64,000 nucleotides of DNA from Streptococcus oralis (GCF_001578705.1 NZ_KQ969038.1:365690-429689); one strand, 5' to 3'; counted from the stretch's first letter, positions 40,437 to 50,294 are shown. Program-made: numbers and translations. Notes: generated by a model from the letters alone, not told the origin.

Positions 40437-40452
40437 ATTATAACGCTTTCAT
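40437..40452 (-). promoter_or_regulatory. hpf -10 with overlapping cre-like site
   Basis: Minus strand TATAAT (40437-40442). Overlapping it, ATGAAAGCGTTATAA (40438-40452) fits the cre consensus with one mismatch, suggesting CcpA control. Confidence 0.55.
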
Positions 40453-40473
40453 TTTCATTTTGCAAATTTTTCC

Positions 40474-41136
40474 TCATCTTACAAGGGAAAAAGTTTTGAC
40501 TTCCAAAACACCTGCTTCTTCAAACAGTCGCTTCACACGATTGATAGTCGCCCCTGTCGTATAGATGTCATCAATAACCAAAATCTTCTTAGGAAGAGGG
40601 GCTTCCGTTTTAATATAAAAGGGAATTTCAGTAGCTAATCGTTCTGAGCGATTCTTAGAAGAACTAGCCTTCTCTTCACTTTTCCCTAGTAAGTCTTGAA
40701 AAGAAAATCCGGCTGCCTCAACCAAACCTTCAACCTGATTAAATCCCCTCTCAAGTAATCTTTCAGGACTTAGGGGAATCAACACAAATTGATAACCTCT
40801 ATACTTTTTCAACTCCTCAGCAAGAACGGAAGCAAAAACTTTTCTAAGCAGAAAATCCCCATCAAACTTATATCGACTAAAGAAGTCTTTCATAGCTTGA
40901 TTATAGGTGAAGATTGCTTTATGATCAACTTGAATCCCATCTTCACACCAAAGTTTACAATCTTGACACGTTGTTGACAACCCTCTTTTCATGCAGTTTG
41001 GACAATGGTCTTCACCAATCTTCTCAAAAGTAGAATCACAAGCTGAGCAAAGATAGTTTTGCTCATTCTTAAACAGTAAGAGGTGACTAAATGTCAAGTC
41101 ACTCTTTGTTGACTGGCCACATAATAAACAATTCAT
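40474..41136 (-). CDS. comFC: Competence protein ComFC
   Basis: 220-residue phosphoribosyltransferase-fold protein needed for DNA uptake in transformation. N-terminal zinc-finger cysteines lie in CLLCGQ, CSAC, CPNC and CQDC (residues 3-60). The PRPP-binding-type loop ILVIDDIYTTGATI lies near residue 192. Its start overlaps comFA by 4 nt. It is co-expressed from the ComX box in front of comFA. Confidence 0.95.
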   Translation of the reverse strand: MNCLLCGQSTKSDLTFSHLLLFKNEQNYLCSACDSTFEKIGEDHCPNCMKRGLSTTCQDCKLWCEDGIQVDHKAIFTYNQAMKDFFSRYKFDGDFLLRKVFASVLAEELKKYRGYQFVLIPLSPERLLERGFNQVEGLVEAAGFSFQDLLGKSEEKASSSKNRSERLATEIPFYIKTEAPLPKKILVIDDIYTTGATINRVKRLFEEAGVLEVKTFSLVR

Positions 41137-42431
41137 AATCCCGCCTCCTTGTTCATCTGCTTGATTTCCTTGATTGCCTTTTTGATGGAAGTATTTAATC
41201 CATCATGAAAGAAGAGCAACTCACCAGTTGGTCTGTCCATACTACGCCCAACTCGCCCACCAATCTGAATCAAGCTAGACTTGGTAAAGAGACGATGATT
41301 AGCTTCTACTACGAAAACATCCACACAAGGGAAGGTAACTCCACGCTCTAAAATTGTCGTACTGATCAGTATCGTCAACTCTCCATCTCGAAAAGCTTGC
41401 ACCTGCTCTAATCGATTTTCTGTGACAGAGGAAACAAAGCCGATATTTTCATTTGGAAACTGTTCCTGCAATATTTCTTTTAGTTTCTCGCCTTTTTTAA
41501 TTTCTGATGCAAAGATTAACAAGGGATAACCTGTTCTTCTCTGCTTCTCAATGGAGCTCTTTAACTTAGGTGACAACTGACTCTTATCTAAATAACGATT
41601 AAAATCCGATAACCAAACTGGCTTTGGAATAATCAATGGATTTCCATGAAATCGTCTTGGCAAGCTCAATCGTTTTAATTCTCCTGTGCGAACCTTCTTA
41701 TCTAACTCATCTGTAGAAGTCGCTGTAAGGAATATCTTTAACCCCTCCTCCTTTACACATTGGTTTACAGCGTAGTAAAGTATAGGGTTGTCAACATAAG
41801 GAAAGGCATCTACTTCATCTACTATCAGCAAATCAAAGGCATGATAGAATTTTAATAACTGATGAGTTGTTGCAACAACTAGTGGAGTTCGAAAATAGGG
41901 CTCTGATTCGCCATGAAGTAGTGCTATCTCACAAGCAAAGTCATTCTGCAGTCGCTTATACAATTCCAAACATACATCGATTCGAGGACTAGCCAAACAC
42001 ACCGAACCACCATCGTCAATCACTTTGGCTACAACTTGATAAATCATCTCTGTCTTTCCAGCTCCTGTGACAGCATGAACTAAGGTCGGTTCTTTCTTTT
42101 CGACTGCTCGAATCAATCCCTCCGATACCTTCTCTTGAAAAGGAGTCAATTGGCCACGCCATTTAAGAACATCTTGTTTCGGAAAATCCTCCTGTGGAAA
42201 ATAGTATAAAGCTTGATCGCTCCTTACTCGTTTCATCAGCAAGCACGCTCTGCAATAGTAAGCACCAATAGGCAAATACCATTCTTCCAAAATAAGACTG
42301 TCACAACGTTGACAAAACAGCTTTCCCTTCTCTTTTCTCATTGCTGGCAGTCTCACTGCTTCCTGTCGTTCTTCTTCAGTTAATTCCTTCTCAGTAAACA
42401 AGCGACCGAGGTAATTTGGATCTACTTTCAT
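41133..42431 (-). CDS. comFA: Competence ATP-dependent DNA translocase ComFA
   Basis: 432-residue DEAD-type ATPase at the inner face of the DNA uptake channel. It has four N-terminal zinc cysteines (Cys40, 43, 60, 63), Walker A AVTGAGKTEM (about 120-129), Walker B LLIVDEVDAFP, and helicase motif VI IGGRVGRS. It is first in comFA-comFC. The ComX box lies only 7 nt upstream and no strong ribosome site is present (AAGAAG). Confidence 0.96.
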   Translation of the reverse strand: MKVDPNYLGRLFTEKELTEEERQEAVRLPAMRKEKGKLFCQRCDSLILEEWYLPIGAYYCRACLLMKRVRSDQALYYFPQEDFPKQDVLKWRGQLTPFQEKVSEGLIRAVEKKEPTLVHAVTGAGKTEMIYQVVAKVIDDGGSVCLASPRIDVCLELYKRLQNDFACEIALLHGESEPYFRTPLVVATTHQLLKFYHAFDLLIVDEVDAFPYVDNPILYYAVNQCVKEEGLKIFLTATSTDELDKKVRTGELKRLSLPRRFHGNPLIIPKPVWLSDFNRYLDKSQLSPKLKSSIEKQRRTGYPLLIFASEIKKGEKLKEILQEQFPNENIGFVSSVTENRLEQVQAFRDGELTILISTTILERGVTFPCVDVFVVEANHRLFTKSSLIQIGGRVGRSMDRPTGELLFFHDGLNTSIKKAIKEIKQMNKEAGL

Positions 42432-42438
42432 ACTTCTT

Positions 42439-42446
42439 TATTCGTA
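42439..42446 (-). promoter_or_regulatory. ComX (SigX) cin-box of comFA
   Basis: Exact TACGAATA on the minus strand after a T-rich stretch, 7 nt before the comFA ATG. It marks the operon as a late-competence unit. Confidence 0.9.
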
Positions 42447-42475
42447 AAAATCTAGCACTTTGAAGCTTTTTTTAG

Positions 42476-42481
42476 TACAAT
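42476..42481 (+). promoter_or_regulatory. yigZ -10-like element close to the start codon
   Basis: TACAAT on the plus strand, six bases before the yigZ ATG. No Shine-Dalgarno or clear -35 is visible. Confidence 0.4.
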
Positions 42482-42487
42482 AAAATC

Positions 42488-43123
42488 ATGGAATTTAGAA
42501 CAATTAAAGAGGACGGGCAGGTCCAAGAAGAAATTAAAAAGTCACGCTTTATCTGTCATGTAAAGCGTGTCTATAGTGAAGAAGAGGCTCGTGATTTCAT
42601 CACGACCATCAAAAAAGAACACTACAAAGCTACCCATAACTGCTCAGCTTTTATTGTAGGGGAACGAAGTGAAATCAAGCGTACGAGTGATGATGGTGAG
42701 CCTAGTGGTACTGCTGGAGTCCCTATGCTCGGTGTCTTAGAAAATCATAATCTTACTAATGTCTGCGTAGTGGTTACTCGCTACTTTGGGGGAATTAAGT
42801 TAGGCGCTGGCGGTTTGATTCGCGCTTATGCAGGTAGTGTGGCCTTGGCTGTCAAAGAAATTGGCATTATTGAAATCAAAGAGCAAGCTGGCATAGCCAT
42901 TCAGATGTCCTACGCTCAATACCAAGAGTACAGTAACTTCCTTAAAGAACATCATCTCATGGAGCTGGATACAAACTTTACAGATCAAGTTGATACAATG
43001 ATTTATGTTGATAAGGAAGAGAAAGAAAATATCAAGGCTGCTCTTGTTGAGTTTTTTAATGGAAAGGTTACTTTAACAGATCAAGGTTTACGTGAAGTTG
43101 AGGTTCCTGTAAACTTAGTGTAA
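42488..43123 (+). CDS. YigZ / IMPACT family protein
   Basis: 211-residue protein of the UPF0029/IMPACT family. Signature blocks are FICHVKRVYSEEEARDFI, DDGEPSGTAGVPML and VTRYFGGIKLGAGGL, with a C-terminal ferredoxin-like domain (DUF1949). The family is linked to translation control in eukaryotes, but the bacterial function is unsettled. It is divergent from comFA (56 nt apart), and no ribosome site is seen before its ATG. A PH-domain gene follows after 14 nt. Confidence 0.9.
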   Translation: MEFRTIKEDGQVQEEIKKSRFICHVKRVYSEEEARDFITTIKKEHYKATHNCSAFIVGERSEIKRTSDDGEPSGTAGVPMLGVLENHNLTNVCVVVTRYFGGIKLGAGGLIRAYAGSVALAVKEIGIIEIKEQAGIAIQMSYAQYQEYSNFLKEHHLMELDTNFTDQVDTMIYVDKEEKENIKAALVEFFNGKVTLTDQGLREVEVPVNLV

Positions 43124-43137
43124 ACAAAGGAGAAATT

Positions 43138-43581
43138 ATGGCTTTTGGGAAATTTATTCAAGGACTTGCTGGAAACTTTAGCGAGCAAAACAAAGAGACT
43201 CTTATCAAAGAATATGGCCAATACCTACTAGAGAATGAAGAAATTCAAAGTGGATATAAACTTATTCGTGATTCAATCATCTTTACAAATATCCGTATCA
43301 TTTTTACAGATAAGCAAGGTGCTACTGGTCGTAAGATGTCTGTTAAGTCAATCTTTTTGATGAACATTGTAAACATTGAAATGGAAACAGCTGGAGCAGG
43401 TATAGATGATAGTGAGATTACAATCACTTATTTAGAAAATGTATTTCTAAAAGCACATAATGAACACCTTAGTTTCCATAAATTTGAATTTCCTAAAAAA
43501 ACAGACATCCTCCCTCTTTACACCTATTTATTAGAATTGGCTTATCACAATCGATTAAAAATTAATGGCTTAGACCTTTGA
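43138..43581 (+). CDS. Bacterial PH-domain protein
   Basis: 147-residue cytosolic protein matching the bacterial pleckstrin-homology family bPH_1 (core IFTNIRIIFTDKQGATGRKMSVKSI, split here only by wording). The function is unknown. AGGAG precedes the ATG, and the gene is probably co-transcribed with yigZ, 14 nt upstream. A terminator follows. Confidence 0.8.
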   Translation: MAFGKFIQGLAGNFSEQNKETLIKEYGQYLLENEEIQSGYKLIRDSIIFTNIRIIFTDKQGATGRKMSVKSIFLMNIVNIEMETAGAGIDDSEITITYLENVFLKAHNEHLSFHKFEFPKKTDILPLYTYLLELAYHNRLKINGLDL

Positions 43582-43588
43582 TATAAAA

Positions 43589-43613
43589 AAATCCTATCAC
43601 TTTGATAGGATTT
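43589..43613 (+). terminator. Terminator after the PH-domain gene
   Basis: Perfect 11-bp stem AAATCCTATCA / TGATAGGATTT with loop CTT and flanking A/T runs. Confidence 0.85.
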
Positions 43614-43619
43614 CTATAT

Positions 43620-43648
43620 TTTACAAATAGTCTGGAGCGCGTTATACT
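43620..43648 (+). promoter_or_regulatory. cysK promoter
   Basis: TTTACA (43620-43625), 17-nt spacer, TATACT (43643-43648), with a 30-nt leader holding AGAGG. Confidence 0.7.
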
Positions 43649-43677
43649 AGTATCATCTTATACAAAGAGGTATATCT

Positions 43678-44604
43678 ATGGCTATTTATAACAATATCAC
43701 TGAACTAATCGGACAAACACCGATTGTTAAACTTAACAACATTGTTCCAGAGGGGGCTGCAGATGTTTATGTAAAACTTGAAGCTTTTAACCCTGGATCG
43801 TCAGTAAAAGACCGTATTGCCCTTAGCATGATTGAAAAAGCGGAACAAGATGGTATTCTAAAACCGGGTGCTACCATTGTTGAGGCAACGAGTGGAAATA
43901 CTGGTATCGGACTTTCTTGGGTAGGTGCTGCTAAGGGATATAAAGTTGTTATCGTCATGCCCGAAACGATGAGTGTGGAACGACGTAAGATTATCCAAGC
44001 CTATGGTGCTGAACTCGTCCTTACTCCTGGTAGCGAAGGAATGAAAGGAGCTATTGCCAAAGCTCAGGAAATCGCAGCTGAACGTGACGGCTTCCTTCCA
44101 CTCCAATTTAATAACCCAGCTAATCCAGAAGTGCACGAAAGAACAACAGGAGCTGAAATACTAGCTGCTTTCGGTTCTGATGGACTAGATGCCTTTGTGG
44201 GTGGTGTCGGTACTGGTGGAACGATCTCAGGTGTTTCTCATGCACTAAAAGCTGTCAATCCAAACATTCAAGTTTTTGCGGTTGAAGCTGATGAGTCTGC
44301 TATCTTATCTGGTGAAAAACCTGGACCTCACAAAATTCAAGGCATCTCAGCTGGATTTATTCCTGATACACTTGATACAAAAGCCTATGACGGTATCGTC
44401 CGTGTAACATCAGATGATGCACTTACGCTTGGCCGTGAGATTGGTGGAAAAGAAGGCTTCCTTGTTGGGATTTCCTCAGCTGCAGCCATTTATGGAGCAA
44501 TCGAAGTTGCCAAAAAATTAGGCACAGGTAAGAAAGTCCTTGCTTTAGCACCAGATAACGGCGAACGTTATCTGTCTACAGCACTCTATGAATTTGAAGT
44601 GTAG
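43678..44604 (+). CDS. cysK: Cysteine synthase (O-acetylserine sulfhydrylase)
   Basis: 308-residue PLP enzyme making cysteine from O-acetylserine and sulfide. The PLP Lys is in [12 protein letters not shown] (about residue 44), the substrate loop in [11 protein letters not shown], and the phosphate-binding loop in [11 protein letters not shown]. The length and TSGNTG loop fit CysK more than CysM, although pneumococcal annotations often use cysM. It is monocistronic with its own promoter and terminator. Confidence 0.95.
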   Translation: MAIYNNITELIGQTPIVKLNNIVPEGAADVYVKLEAFNPGSSVKDRIALSMIEKAEQDGILKPGATIVEATSGNTGIGLSWVGAAKGYKVVIVMPETMSVERRKIIQAYGAELVLTPGSEGMKGAIAKAQEIAAERDGFLPLQFNNPANPEVHERTTGAEILAAFGSDGLDAFVGGVGTGGTISGVSHALKAVNPNIQVFAVEADESAILSGEKPGPHKIQGISAGFIPDTLDTKAYDGIVRVTSDDALTLGREIGGKEGFLVGISSAAAIYGAIEVAKKLGTGKKVLALAPDNGERYLSTALYEFEV

Positions 44605-44620
44605 TCTCCTAAATGCACTT

Positions 44621-44646
44621 AGCCCTTATTATAGGGCTTTTTCTTT
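44621..44646 (+). terminator. cysK terminator
   Basis: AGCCCT / AGGGCT stem with a six-base loop, followed by TTTTTCTTTG. Confidence 0.8.
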
Positions 44647-44682
44647 GTTCAATTTAAAGAAAAATCTAAGTTCCCTACAGCA

Positions 44683-44709
44683 AAAGAAAAAGGAAGCAAA
44701 TTGCTTCCT
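44683..44709 (-). terminator. tsf terminator
   Basis: AGGAAGC / GCTTCCT stem (44691-44709), followed on the minus strand by TTTTTCTTTTG. Confidence 0.82.
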
Positions 44710-44718
44710 CTTTTATCA

Positions 44719-45759
44719 TTAGTTATTCAAGGCTGCTGCCATTGTAGCTGCAACTTCTGCTTCGAAGTCGTTCGCAGCTTTCTCAATTCCTTCACCAACT
44801 TCAAAGCGAGCGAACTCAACTACTGAAGCGTTAACTGAATCAAGGTATGCTTCAACTGTCTTGCTATCGTCCATGATGTAGACTTGGGCAAGAAGTGTGT
44901 AAGCTTGGTCAACTTTAGTGTTGTCAAGCATGAAGCGATCCATTTTACCTGGGATGATTTTGTCCCAGATTTTTTCTGGTTTGCCTTCTGCAGCCAACTC
45001 AGCTTTGATGTCAGCTTCAGCTTGAGCAATTACTTCTTCAGTCAATTGTGCTTTCGATCCATATTTTAAGTGTGGAAGGGCTGGTTTGTTAACCATTGCA
45101 CGGCTTTCGTTATCTTGGTCGATTACGTGGTTCAATTGTGCCAACTCATCTTTAACGAATTGAGCGTCCAATTCTTTGTATGAAAGAACTGTTGGTTTCA
45201 TCGCTGCGATGTGCATTGACAATTGTTTAGCAAGAGCTTCGTCTCCACCTTCGATAACTGAGATAACACCGATACGACCACCATTGTGTTGGTAAGCTCC
45301 AAAGTGTTGTGCATCTGTTTTTTCGATCAAAGCAAAACGACGGAATGAGATTTTTTCCCCGATAGTTGCAGTTGCAGACACATAAGCTGCTTCAAGAGTT
45401 TCACCTGAAGGCATTGTCAAAGCAAGTGCTTCTTCGTTGTTAGCTGGTTTTCCTTCAGCAATTACTTTAGCTGTAGCATTAACCAAGTCAACGAATTGAG
45501 CGTTTTTCGCAACGAAGTCAGTTTCAGCATTTACTTCAACTACTGCTGCAACGTTACCGTTAACAAATACACCAGTCAAACCTTCAGCTGCAACACGGTC
45601 AGCTTTCTTAGCTGCCTTAGCCATACCTTTTTCGCGAAGCAATTCGATCGCTTTTTCGATATCACCTTCAACTTCAACCAATGCTTTCTTAGCGTCCATA
45701 ACACCAGCACCAGATTTTTCACGCAACTCTTTAACAAGTTTAGCTGTAATTTCTGCCAT
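44719..45759 (-). CDS. tsf: Elongation factor Ts
   Basis: 346-residue guanine-nucleotide exchange factor for EF-Tu. It has the N-terminal UBA-like domain with [20 protein letters not shown] and the core [10 protein letters not shown]. The length suits the Firmicute form with a long dimerization region. It lies 77 nt downstream of rpsB, with a strong hairpin between them. Confidence 0.98.
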   Translation of the reverse strand: MAEITAKLVKELREKSGAGVMDAKKALVEVEGDIEKAIELLREKGMAKAAKKADRVAAEGLTGVFVNGNVAAVVEVNAETDFVAKNAQFVDLVNATAKVIAEGKPANNEEALALTMPSGETLEAAYVSATATIGEKISFRRFALIEKTDAQHFGAYQHNGGRIGVISVIEGGDEALAKQLSMHIAAMKPTVLSYKELDAQFVKDELAQLNHVIDQDNESRAMVNKPALPHLKYGSKAQLTEEVIAQAEADIKAELAAEGKPEKIWDKIIPGKMDRFMLDNTKVDQAYTLLAQVYIMDDSKTVEAYLDSVNASVVEFARFEVGEGIEKAANDFEAEVAATMAAALNN

Positions 45760-45784
45760 TTTGATTCTCCTATATTTTTTAAAA

Positions 45785-45814
45785 TAGGAGAGCCGGGCTA
45801 AGCCCCGCCCTCCT
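45785..45814 (-). terminator. Intergenic hairpin between rpsB and tsf
   Basis: GC-rich imperfect stem (TAGGAG...CTCCTA outer, GGGCTTAGCCC inner), followed by TTTTAAAAAAT on the minus strand. It may be a partial terminator setting the rpsB:tsf ratio, or an RNA-processing site. Confidence 0.65.
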
Positions 45815-45836
45815 AGGTAATGATTACTTATTTGAA

Positions 45837-46616
45837 TTAAGCGTTGTCGCCTTCTACAACTTCAACGATTTCTTCGATTGAGTCTGCTTGAGCTTCTGAA
45901 GCTGCAAATTCTGCTTCAACTGCTACCGCATCTTCACCTTGACGTCCTTCGATGATAGCGTCAGCCAATTTAGCTGTAATCAATTTAACCGCGCGGATAG
46001 CGTCATCGTTAGCTGGGATGATTACATCAATATCGTCTGGATCAGTGTTTGTGTCAACCATCGCTACAACTGGGATACCCAATTTTTTAGCTTCTTTAAC
46101 AGCGATTTGCTCTTTATGTGGGTCAACTACGTACATTACATCTGGGATACGAGGCATGTCTTCGATACCACCCAAGAATTTTTCAAGACGTGCACGTTGT
46201 TTGTTAAGAAGTGCAACTTCTTTCTTAGGAAGAACGTCGAAGATCCCTTCCTCTTCCATACGTTTGATTTCTTTCAAACGAGCAATACGTTTTTGGATAG
46301 TTCCCCAGTTAGTAAGAGTTCCACCCAACCAACGGTGGTTGATGTAGTATTGACCTGAACGTACAGCTTCTTCAGCAACAGCGTCAGCAGCTTGTTTCTT
46401 AGTACCAACAAACAATACAACTGCATCGTTAGCTGCTGCATCACGCATAAAGTCATATGCTTGATCAGCGTATTTTACAGTTTGTTGCAAGTCGATAACG
46501 TGGATTCCGTTACGCTCAGTGAAGATGTACTTAGCCATCTTAGGGTTCCAGCGACGAGTTTGGTGACCAAAGTGTACACCAGCCTCAAGAAGTTGTTTCA
46601 TTGAAATTACTGCCAT
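45837..46616 (-). CDS. rpsB: 30S ribosomal protein S2
   Basis: 259 residues with the S2 signatures [20 protein letters not shown] and [19 protein letters not shown] and an acidic tail. It is first in rpsB-tsf, with AAGGAG before the ATG. A leader of roughly 110 nt separates it from its promoter. Confidence 0.98.
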   Translation of the reverse strand: MAVISMKQLLEAGVHFGHQTRRWNPKMAKYIFTERNGIHVIDLQQTVKYADQAYDFMRDAAANDAVVLFVGTKKQAADAVAEEAVRSGQYYINHRWLGGTLTNWGTIQKRIARLKEIKRMEEEGIFDVLPKKEVALLNKQRARLEKFLGGIEDMPRIPDVMYVVDPHKEQIAVKEAKKLGIPVVAMVDTNTDPDDIDVIIPANDDAIRAVKLITAKLADAIIEGRQGEDAVAVEAEFAASEAQADSIEEIVEVVEGDNA

Positions 46617-46731
46617 GAGTATTTCTCCTTTTTGTTTTTTCCTCTTCTAGATTTCAGCTTGCAAAACGACCCAAGGGCAACAGTTTCACAATTCATCAAG
46701 AATGAGTATTATCGTTTACACGACAAGTTTT

Positions 46732-46760
46732 ATTCTATCATATTTCAACAGTATTTTCAA
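46732..46760 (-). promoter_or_regulatory. rpsB-tsf promoter
   Basis: Minus strand TTGAAA (46755-46760), 17-nt spacer, extended -10 TGATAGAAT (hexamer 46732-46737). The leader (46617 to about 46725) may carry S2 autoregulation, but I cannot define a structure. Confidence 0.75.
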
Positions 46761-46795
46761 GCTATTTAGTAGGACTTTCGGATAAAAACATTAAA

Positions 46796-46817
46796 AGAGA
46801 CTCGATTGAGTCTCTTC
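46796..46817 (-). terminator. pcsB terminator
   Basis: AAGAGACTC / GAGTCTCTT perfect 9-bp stem with loop of four and a short T-run on the minus strand. Confidence 0.8.
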
Positions 46818-46827
46818 GTTTTATACA

Positions 46828-48033
46828 TTAGTTTGGATAGATGTATGTTACGTAACCTTCAGAAGTTGTAGTTGGGTTGAACCATCCACGTTTGTTTCCG
46901 ATTGTACGATCTCCACCGTAGTTTGATTCTGATACTTGAATACGAGTTGATGATGAAACTGCTGTAACAACCGCTACGTGTCCATAACCACCATCATTCC
47001 AGCATGCAATCGCACCAACTTGTGGAGTTGAACCTGTACGGAATCCTGCTGCGGCTGCACTTGTTGCCCACTGAGCTCCATTTCCCCAGTAATCTCCAGC
47101 CCAAGGTGCCAATGTTTTAGCTCCCCAAGTACATTCACCAGTTGGATAACTTGAAGCATTTGAGCTGTAAGTTGGACGTTGTCTAGCAGGCGCTGGCGCA
47201 GGTGCTGGAGTGTAGCTTGAATCCTCATCGTCAGTTGTTGATGTTGCCTGTACTTGAGCTGAGAAACTTGTGTTTCCAGAAGCAACAACTGACTGCTGTT
47301 GACTTGTTTGACGTGCTCTGTAAGTTGCTTCTGCCTCTGCTGCAGCACGTGCTTCTGCCTCTGCTGCTGCTTTCTTCTCTAGCAAACTAGCTTTTTCACC
47401 TTCTGCAGTAGCTTTTTCAGCAGCAAGATTCAACTCTGCAACCTTCAACTCAGCTTGCTTAGTTGTCAATGCCTGCGCATCATCAGCCAGTTTTTGTTGG
47501 TTAGCAATAACTGTATTGATTGCTTCATTATTGGCTACTTGTTTATCAGAAATTGCTTTTTTATCAGCCTTTTGTTGCTCCAACATTTTGTTGTTAGCCG
47601 ATACAATCTCGCTCATTGCAGCAACACGCGAAATGGCTTCTGTGATTGATTTTGAGTTTACAATTGTATTAATGTAGCTAGTCGCAGCTCCATTTGTCTG
47701 TGCGCTACGTGCTTGTTTTTCTAAAGAAGCATTACGAGCCACGATATTTTTAGAAAGCTCTGTAATTTCTCCTTCAAGTTTTTTAGATTCAGCTTGTAAT
47801 TTTTCGTTTTCAGCTTGCAAGCTTGCTTGCTCTACTTGAATTGTTGAAACTTGACCTTGGATTTGATCCACTTGCTTTTGAGCTTCTTGTTGTTGCTCTG
47901 TTAAACTGCTAATTTTATTATCTTGAGCAGCAATTTTTTCATCAGTTGTTTCTGCACGAACAGTTGTCAATACTGCCGTTTGTGAGACCAATACTGTACT
48001 TAACAAAAGTGACGCTAAGATTTTTTTCTTCAT
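46828..48033 (-). CDS. pcsB: Peptidoglycan-splitting division protein PcsB
   Basis: 401-residue secreted hydrolase needed for daughter-cell separation. It has a signal peptide to about residue 27, a long coiled coil (about 30-220, Gln/Glu/Lys/Ala rich) that contacts FtsX, an Ala-rich linker, and a C-terminal CHAP domain. The CHAP domain has catalytic Cys301 (GECTWGAKT) and His352 (GYGHVAVV). A VicR-type repeat lies upstream; pcsB is a known essential target of VicRK in pneumococcus. It stands next to mreC-mreD. Confidence 0.96.
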   Translation of the reverse strand: MKKKILASLLLSTVLVSQTAVLTTVRAETTDEKIAAQDNKISSLTEQQQEAQKQVDQIQGQVSTIQVEQASLQAENEKLQAESKKLEGEITELSKNIVARNASLEKQARSAQTNGAATSYINTIVNSKSITEAISRVAAMSEIVSANNKMLEQQKADKKAISDKQVANNEAINTVIANQQKLADDAQALTTKQAELKVAELNLAAEKATAEGEKASLLEKKAAAEAEARAAAEAEATYRARQTSQQQSVVASGNTSFSAQVQATSTTDDEDSSYTPAPAPAPARQRPTYSSNASSYPTGECTWGAKTLAPWAGDYWGNGAQWATSAAAAGFRTGSTPQVGAIACWNDGGYGHVAVVTAVSSSTRIQVSESNYGGDRTIGNKRGWFNPTTTSEGYVTYIYPN

Positions 48034-48068
48034 ATTCTGTCGATACTCCTTCTATTTGAGACATTACT

Positions 48069-48112
48069 AGTATACCAAAAAAAGACATAATAAATATTAC
48101 GCCTTTGTTACA
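48069..48112 (-). promoter_or_regulatory. pcsB promoter with VicR/WalR box
   Basis: Extended -10 with TATACT (48069-48074). Upstream, TGTAAC-AAAGG-CGTAAT (48096-48112) fits the VicR direct repeat TGTWAH-N5-TGTWAH with one mismatch. Its position upstream of the -35 suits activation. Confidence 0.75.
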
Positions 48113-48126
48113 TTTATATTTCTTTC

Positions 48127-48621
48127 TTATAGATAAATTTTTTCAAAAATAAATTGAAAAATGACAATCCATAAGAAGTTCAGAATCATTGATGGGACAA
48201 GGCTATAGACGATGAATATCGGCATGTAATCTACAGTCAGTCCCACGGCAAGAGCCAAAAGATAGCTCCCCATATCAAACAGAAAACTGATCACAATAAT
48301 GGTCAACATCCTTGTCCAACGATTTGTCAAAATCACGCTGTTAAACTTGTGGAGCGAAGCACCTATCAAGATAAACAAAAGCGTGGCAATTCCAATCAAG
48401 TGGAAAAAATAGATATCGTAAACCAAACCCACTATAAAACAATAGGCTAGGTAGAGATATTCCGATACTTCGATTGTCTCAAATAAGAGAAACAAAAATA
48501 GAAAATGACTGGCTAAATGAAAGTGGGGGAAAAAGGATCCCACCAGTTGTCCAATATGAGCATCAATTAGCACAACAAAAGGGAGTAAAAAGAAAATACC
48601 AATTTGTTTTAACAATCTCAT
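48127..48621 (-). CDS. mreD: Rod-shape/peripheral growth protein MreD
   Basis: 164-residue membrane protein with about five hydrophobic segments, in the usual place after mreC (2-nt gap). In ovococci MreD works with MreC in peripheral peptidoglycan synthesis. Confidence 0.93.
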   Translation of the reverse strand: MRLLKQIGIFFLLPFVVLIDAHIGQLVGSFFPHFHLASHFLFLFLLFETIEVSEYLYLAYCFIVGLVYDIYFFHLIGIATLLFILIGASLHKFNSVILTNRWTRMLTIIVISFLFDMGSYLLALAVGLTVDYMPIFIVYSLVPSMILNFLWIVIFQFIFEKIYL

Positions 48622-48623
48622 TG

Positions 48624-49439
48624 CTAATTCCCCACTAACTCTACCACATGAAGATCTTTGATATCAGCACTTAACTTTACAGTTACCTCTCGTGTTAGAT
48701 AGTCACTGCTGTGCGTTGTACCAACAATCTCTCCAACAGGAATATCTTTGACATTAAAGTTTCCTAGCCCACCTGTAGTCACCTTGTCTCCAGCACTGAT
48801 GTCACTATTACTATTTAATTGACTGATTTTAAGCAGTTCAGATTCCTTGTCATAACCAACGATAATTCCGTAAATTTCAGTAGAACCATGTTGGATTTTA
48901 ACAGAGATCTTATCCGTGTTTTCAGCGTTGGTTAAAAGATTGACAGTTGTTGAATGATCCTCCACCTTTGAAACACTACCAACCAAGCCACCGTTTGCAA
49001 TGACTAACATATTTTCAGAAGCTCCTTTTGCACTTCCTACATCAATTGTTAACTCTTGCTTCCAAGATACTGGAGCACGCATAATCACATCTGCTGCTAG
49101 GGTTTTTGTAGCTTGTAATTTTGATTTCATCTCTAGCAACTGACGTAGTTGTTCATTTTCTGTTTTTAAACGTTCTGATTGATTAGACTCCACCTCTAAT
49201 TGATAGAGTTGTTTTTTTAGACTCTCGTTTTCATTGTAAGTCTGCGTCAAATGGCCCAAATCCGATTTGAAAGCATCAAACCACTGAAAAGGTTTTTGAA
49301 CAATTCTATCTACTAAGGAAATGCCATCTCCTAGTTTTGTCACAATAGCACTTGAATAGGTTGTCACTAATAGTACAGAAACTGCCAAAACTGTGACAAA
49401 AACGATGATTAGATATTTTGATTTTTTAAAACGGTTCAT
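48624..49439 (-). CDS. mreC: Cell-shape protein MreC
   Basis: 271 residues with one N-terminal membrane segment (about 8-30), a coiled coil (about 60-105), and the extracellular beta domains with ADVIMRAPVSWKQELTID and GGLVGSVSKV. It anchors the peripheral cell-wall synthesis machine with MreD. It is followed by mreD and then pcsB. Confidence 0.95.
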   Translation of the reverse strand: MNRFKKSKYLIIVFVTVLAVSVLLVTTYSSAIVTKLGDGISLVDRIVQKPFQWFDAFKSDLGHLTQTYNENESLKKQLYQLEVESNQSERLKTENEQLRQLLEMKSKLQATKTLAADVIMRAPVSWKQELTIDVGSAKGASENMLVIANGGLVGSVSKVEDHSTTVNLLTNAENTDKISVKIQHGSTEIYGIIVGYDKESELLKISQLNSNSDISAGDKVTTGGLGNFNVKDIPVGEIVGTTHSSDYLTREVTVKLSADIKDLHVVELVGN

Positions 49440-49499
49440 ATTCCTACCTTTATACTAAAAACCTGCTACTGTGAGCTTCTTATCAATCCTACAAACCTA

Positions 49500-50294
49500 C
49501 TAAGATTTTAAGAAAAATAAGAAACATCCCAGTACCAAAATCACAAGAATTGCCAGTGTATCCTTTTGACTCCATCTCAATTGTCTATACTGACTTCTAC
49601 CCTTTCCTCCCTGATAACCACGCGCTTCCATGGCTATTGCCAATGAATCTGCACGCTTTAAGCTCGTCGCAAAAAGAGGAATTAAAATTGGAATCATAGC
49701 CTTTACTTTTTGAACGATGCTTCCCTCACCAAAATCAACTCCACGAGCTTTTTGAGCATTCATAATTCGCGTTGTGTCATCCATCAAGGTTGGAACAAAA
49801 CGCAAACTCATTGATAACATCAGACCAATTTCATGAACGGGAACTTTCACGCGTTTCAGCGGTGCTAAAAGAGCTTCAACTGCAGCTGCCAGACTCAAAG
49901 GCATGGTCGTTAATGTCAGCAAGGTTGAAAAGAAAATAATCAACACAAAACGACAGAAAATGATTCCCGCTTGTTGCAACGCATAATCCGTTATTCTTAT
50001 AAAAGAAAACTCAAATAGAACATTTCCACTTGAAATGAAAAAGAGCTGAAAAAGAGTTGTAAAAGCAATCAGGAAGAACATGGATTTTAATCCCTGAATG
50101 AAAAATGAGAGGGAGACGCCCGACAAAGCGATAAATATACCTGTCGCTACAAACAGAATGAGATTAGCGAGGGGATTATTGGCCCAAAATACAATCAAAA
50201 TCAACAGGATCATAGCGAGCAATTTACTACGGGGATCCAAGCGATGAATAATGGAATCTCCTGGTATATAACGCCCTAAAATCATACTATCCAT
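49500..50294 (-). CDS. ecfT: ECF transporter transmembrane subunit EcfT
   Basis: 264-residue membrane coupling subunit shared by energy-coupling factor vitamin importers. It starts [24 protein letters not shown], and the two cytoplasmic coupling helices carry the Ala-Arg-Gly motifs [12 protein letters not shown] and [12 protein letters not shown]. It overlaps ecfA2 by 8 nt. No substrate-binding S component is encoded here, so it is the general module. Confidence 0.95.
   Translation of the reverse strand: MDSMILGRYIPGDSIIHRLDPRSKLLAMILLILIVFWANNPLANLILFVATGIFIALSGVSLSFFIQGLKSMFFLIAFTTLFQLFFISSGNVLFEFSFIRITDYALQQAGIIFCRFVLIIFFSTLLTLTTMPLSLAAAVEALLAPLKRVKVPVHEIGLMLSMSLRFVPTLMDDTTRIMNAQKARGVDFGEGSIVQKVKAMIPILIPLFATSLKRADSLAIAMEARGYQGGKGRSQYRQLRWSQKDTLAILVILVLGCFLFFLKS

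Noticed and set aside
45939-46358. Two plus-strand frames of 131-139 codons opposite rpsB
   Set aside because: Strong codon bias in rpsB leaves long open antisense frames; the translations have no known features.
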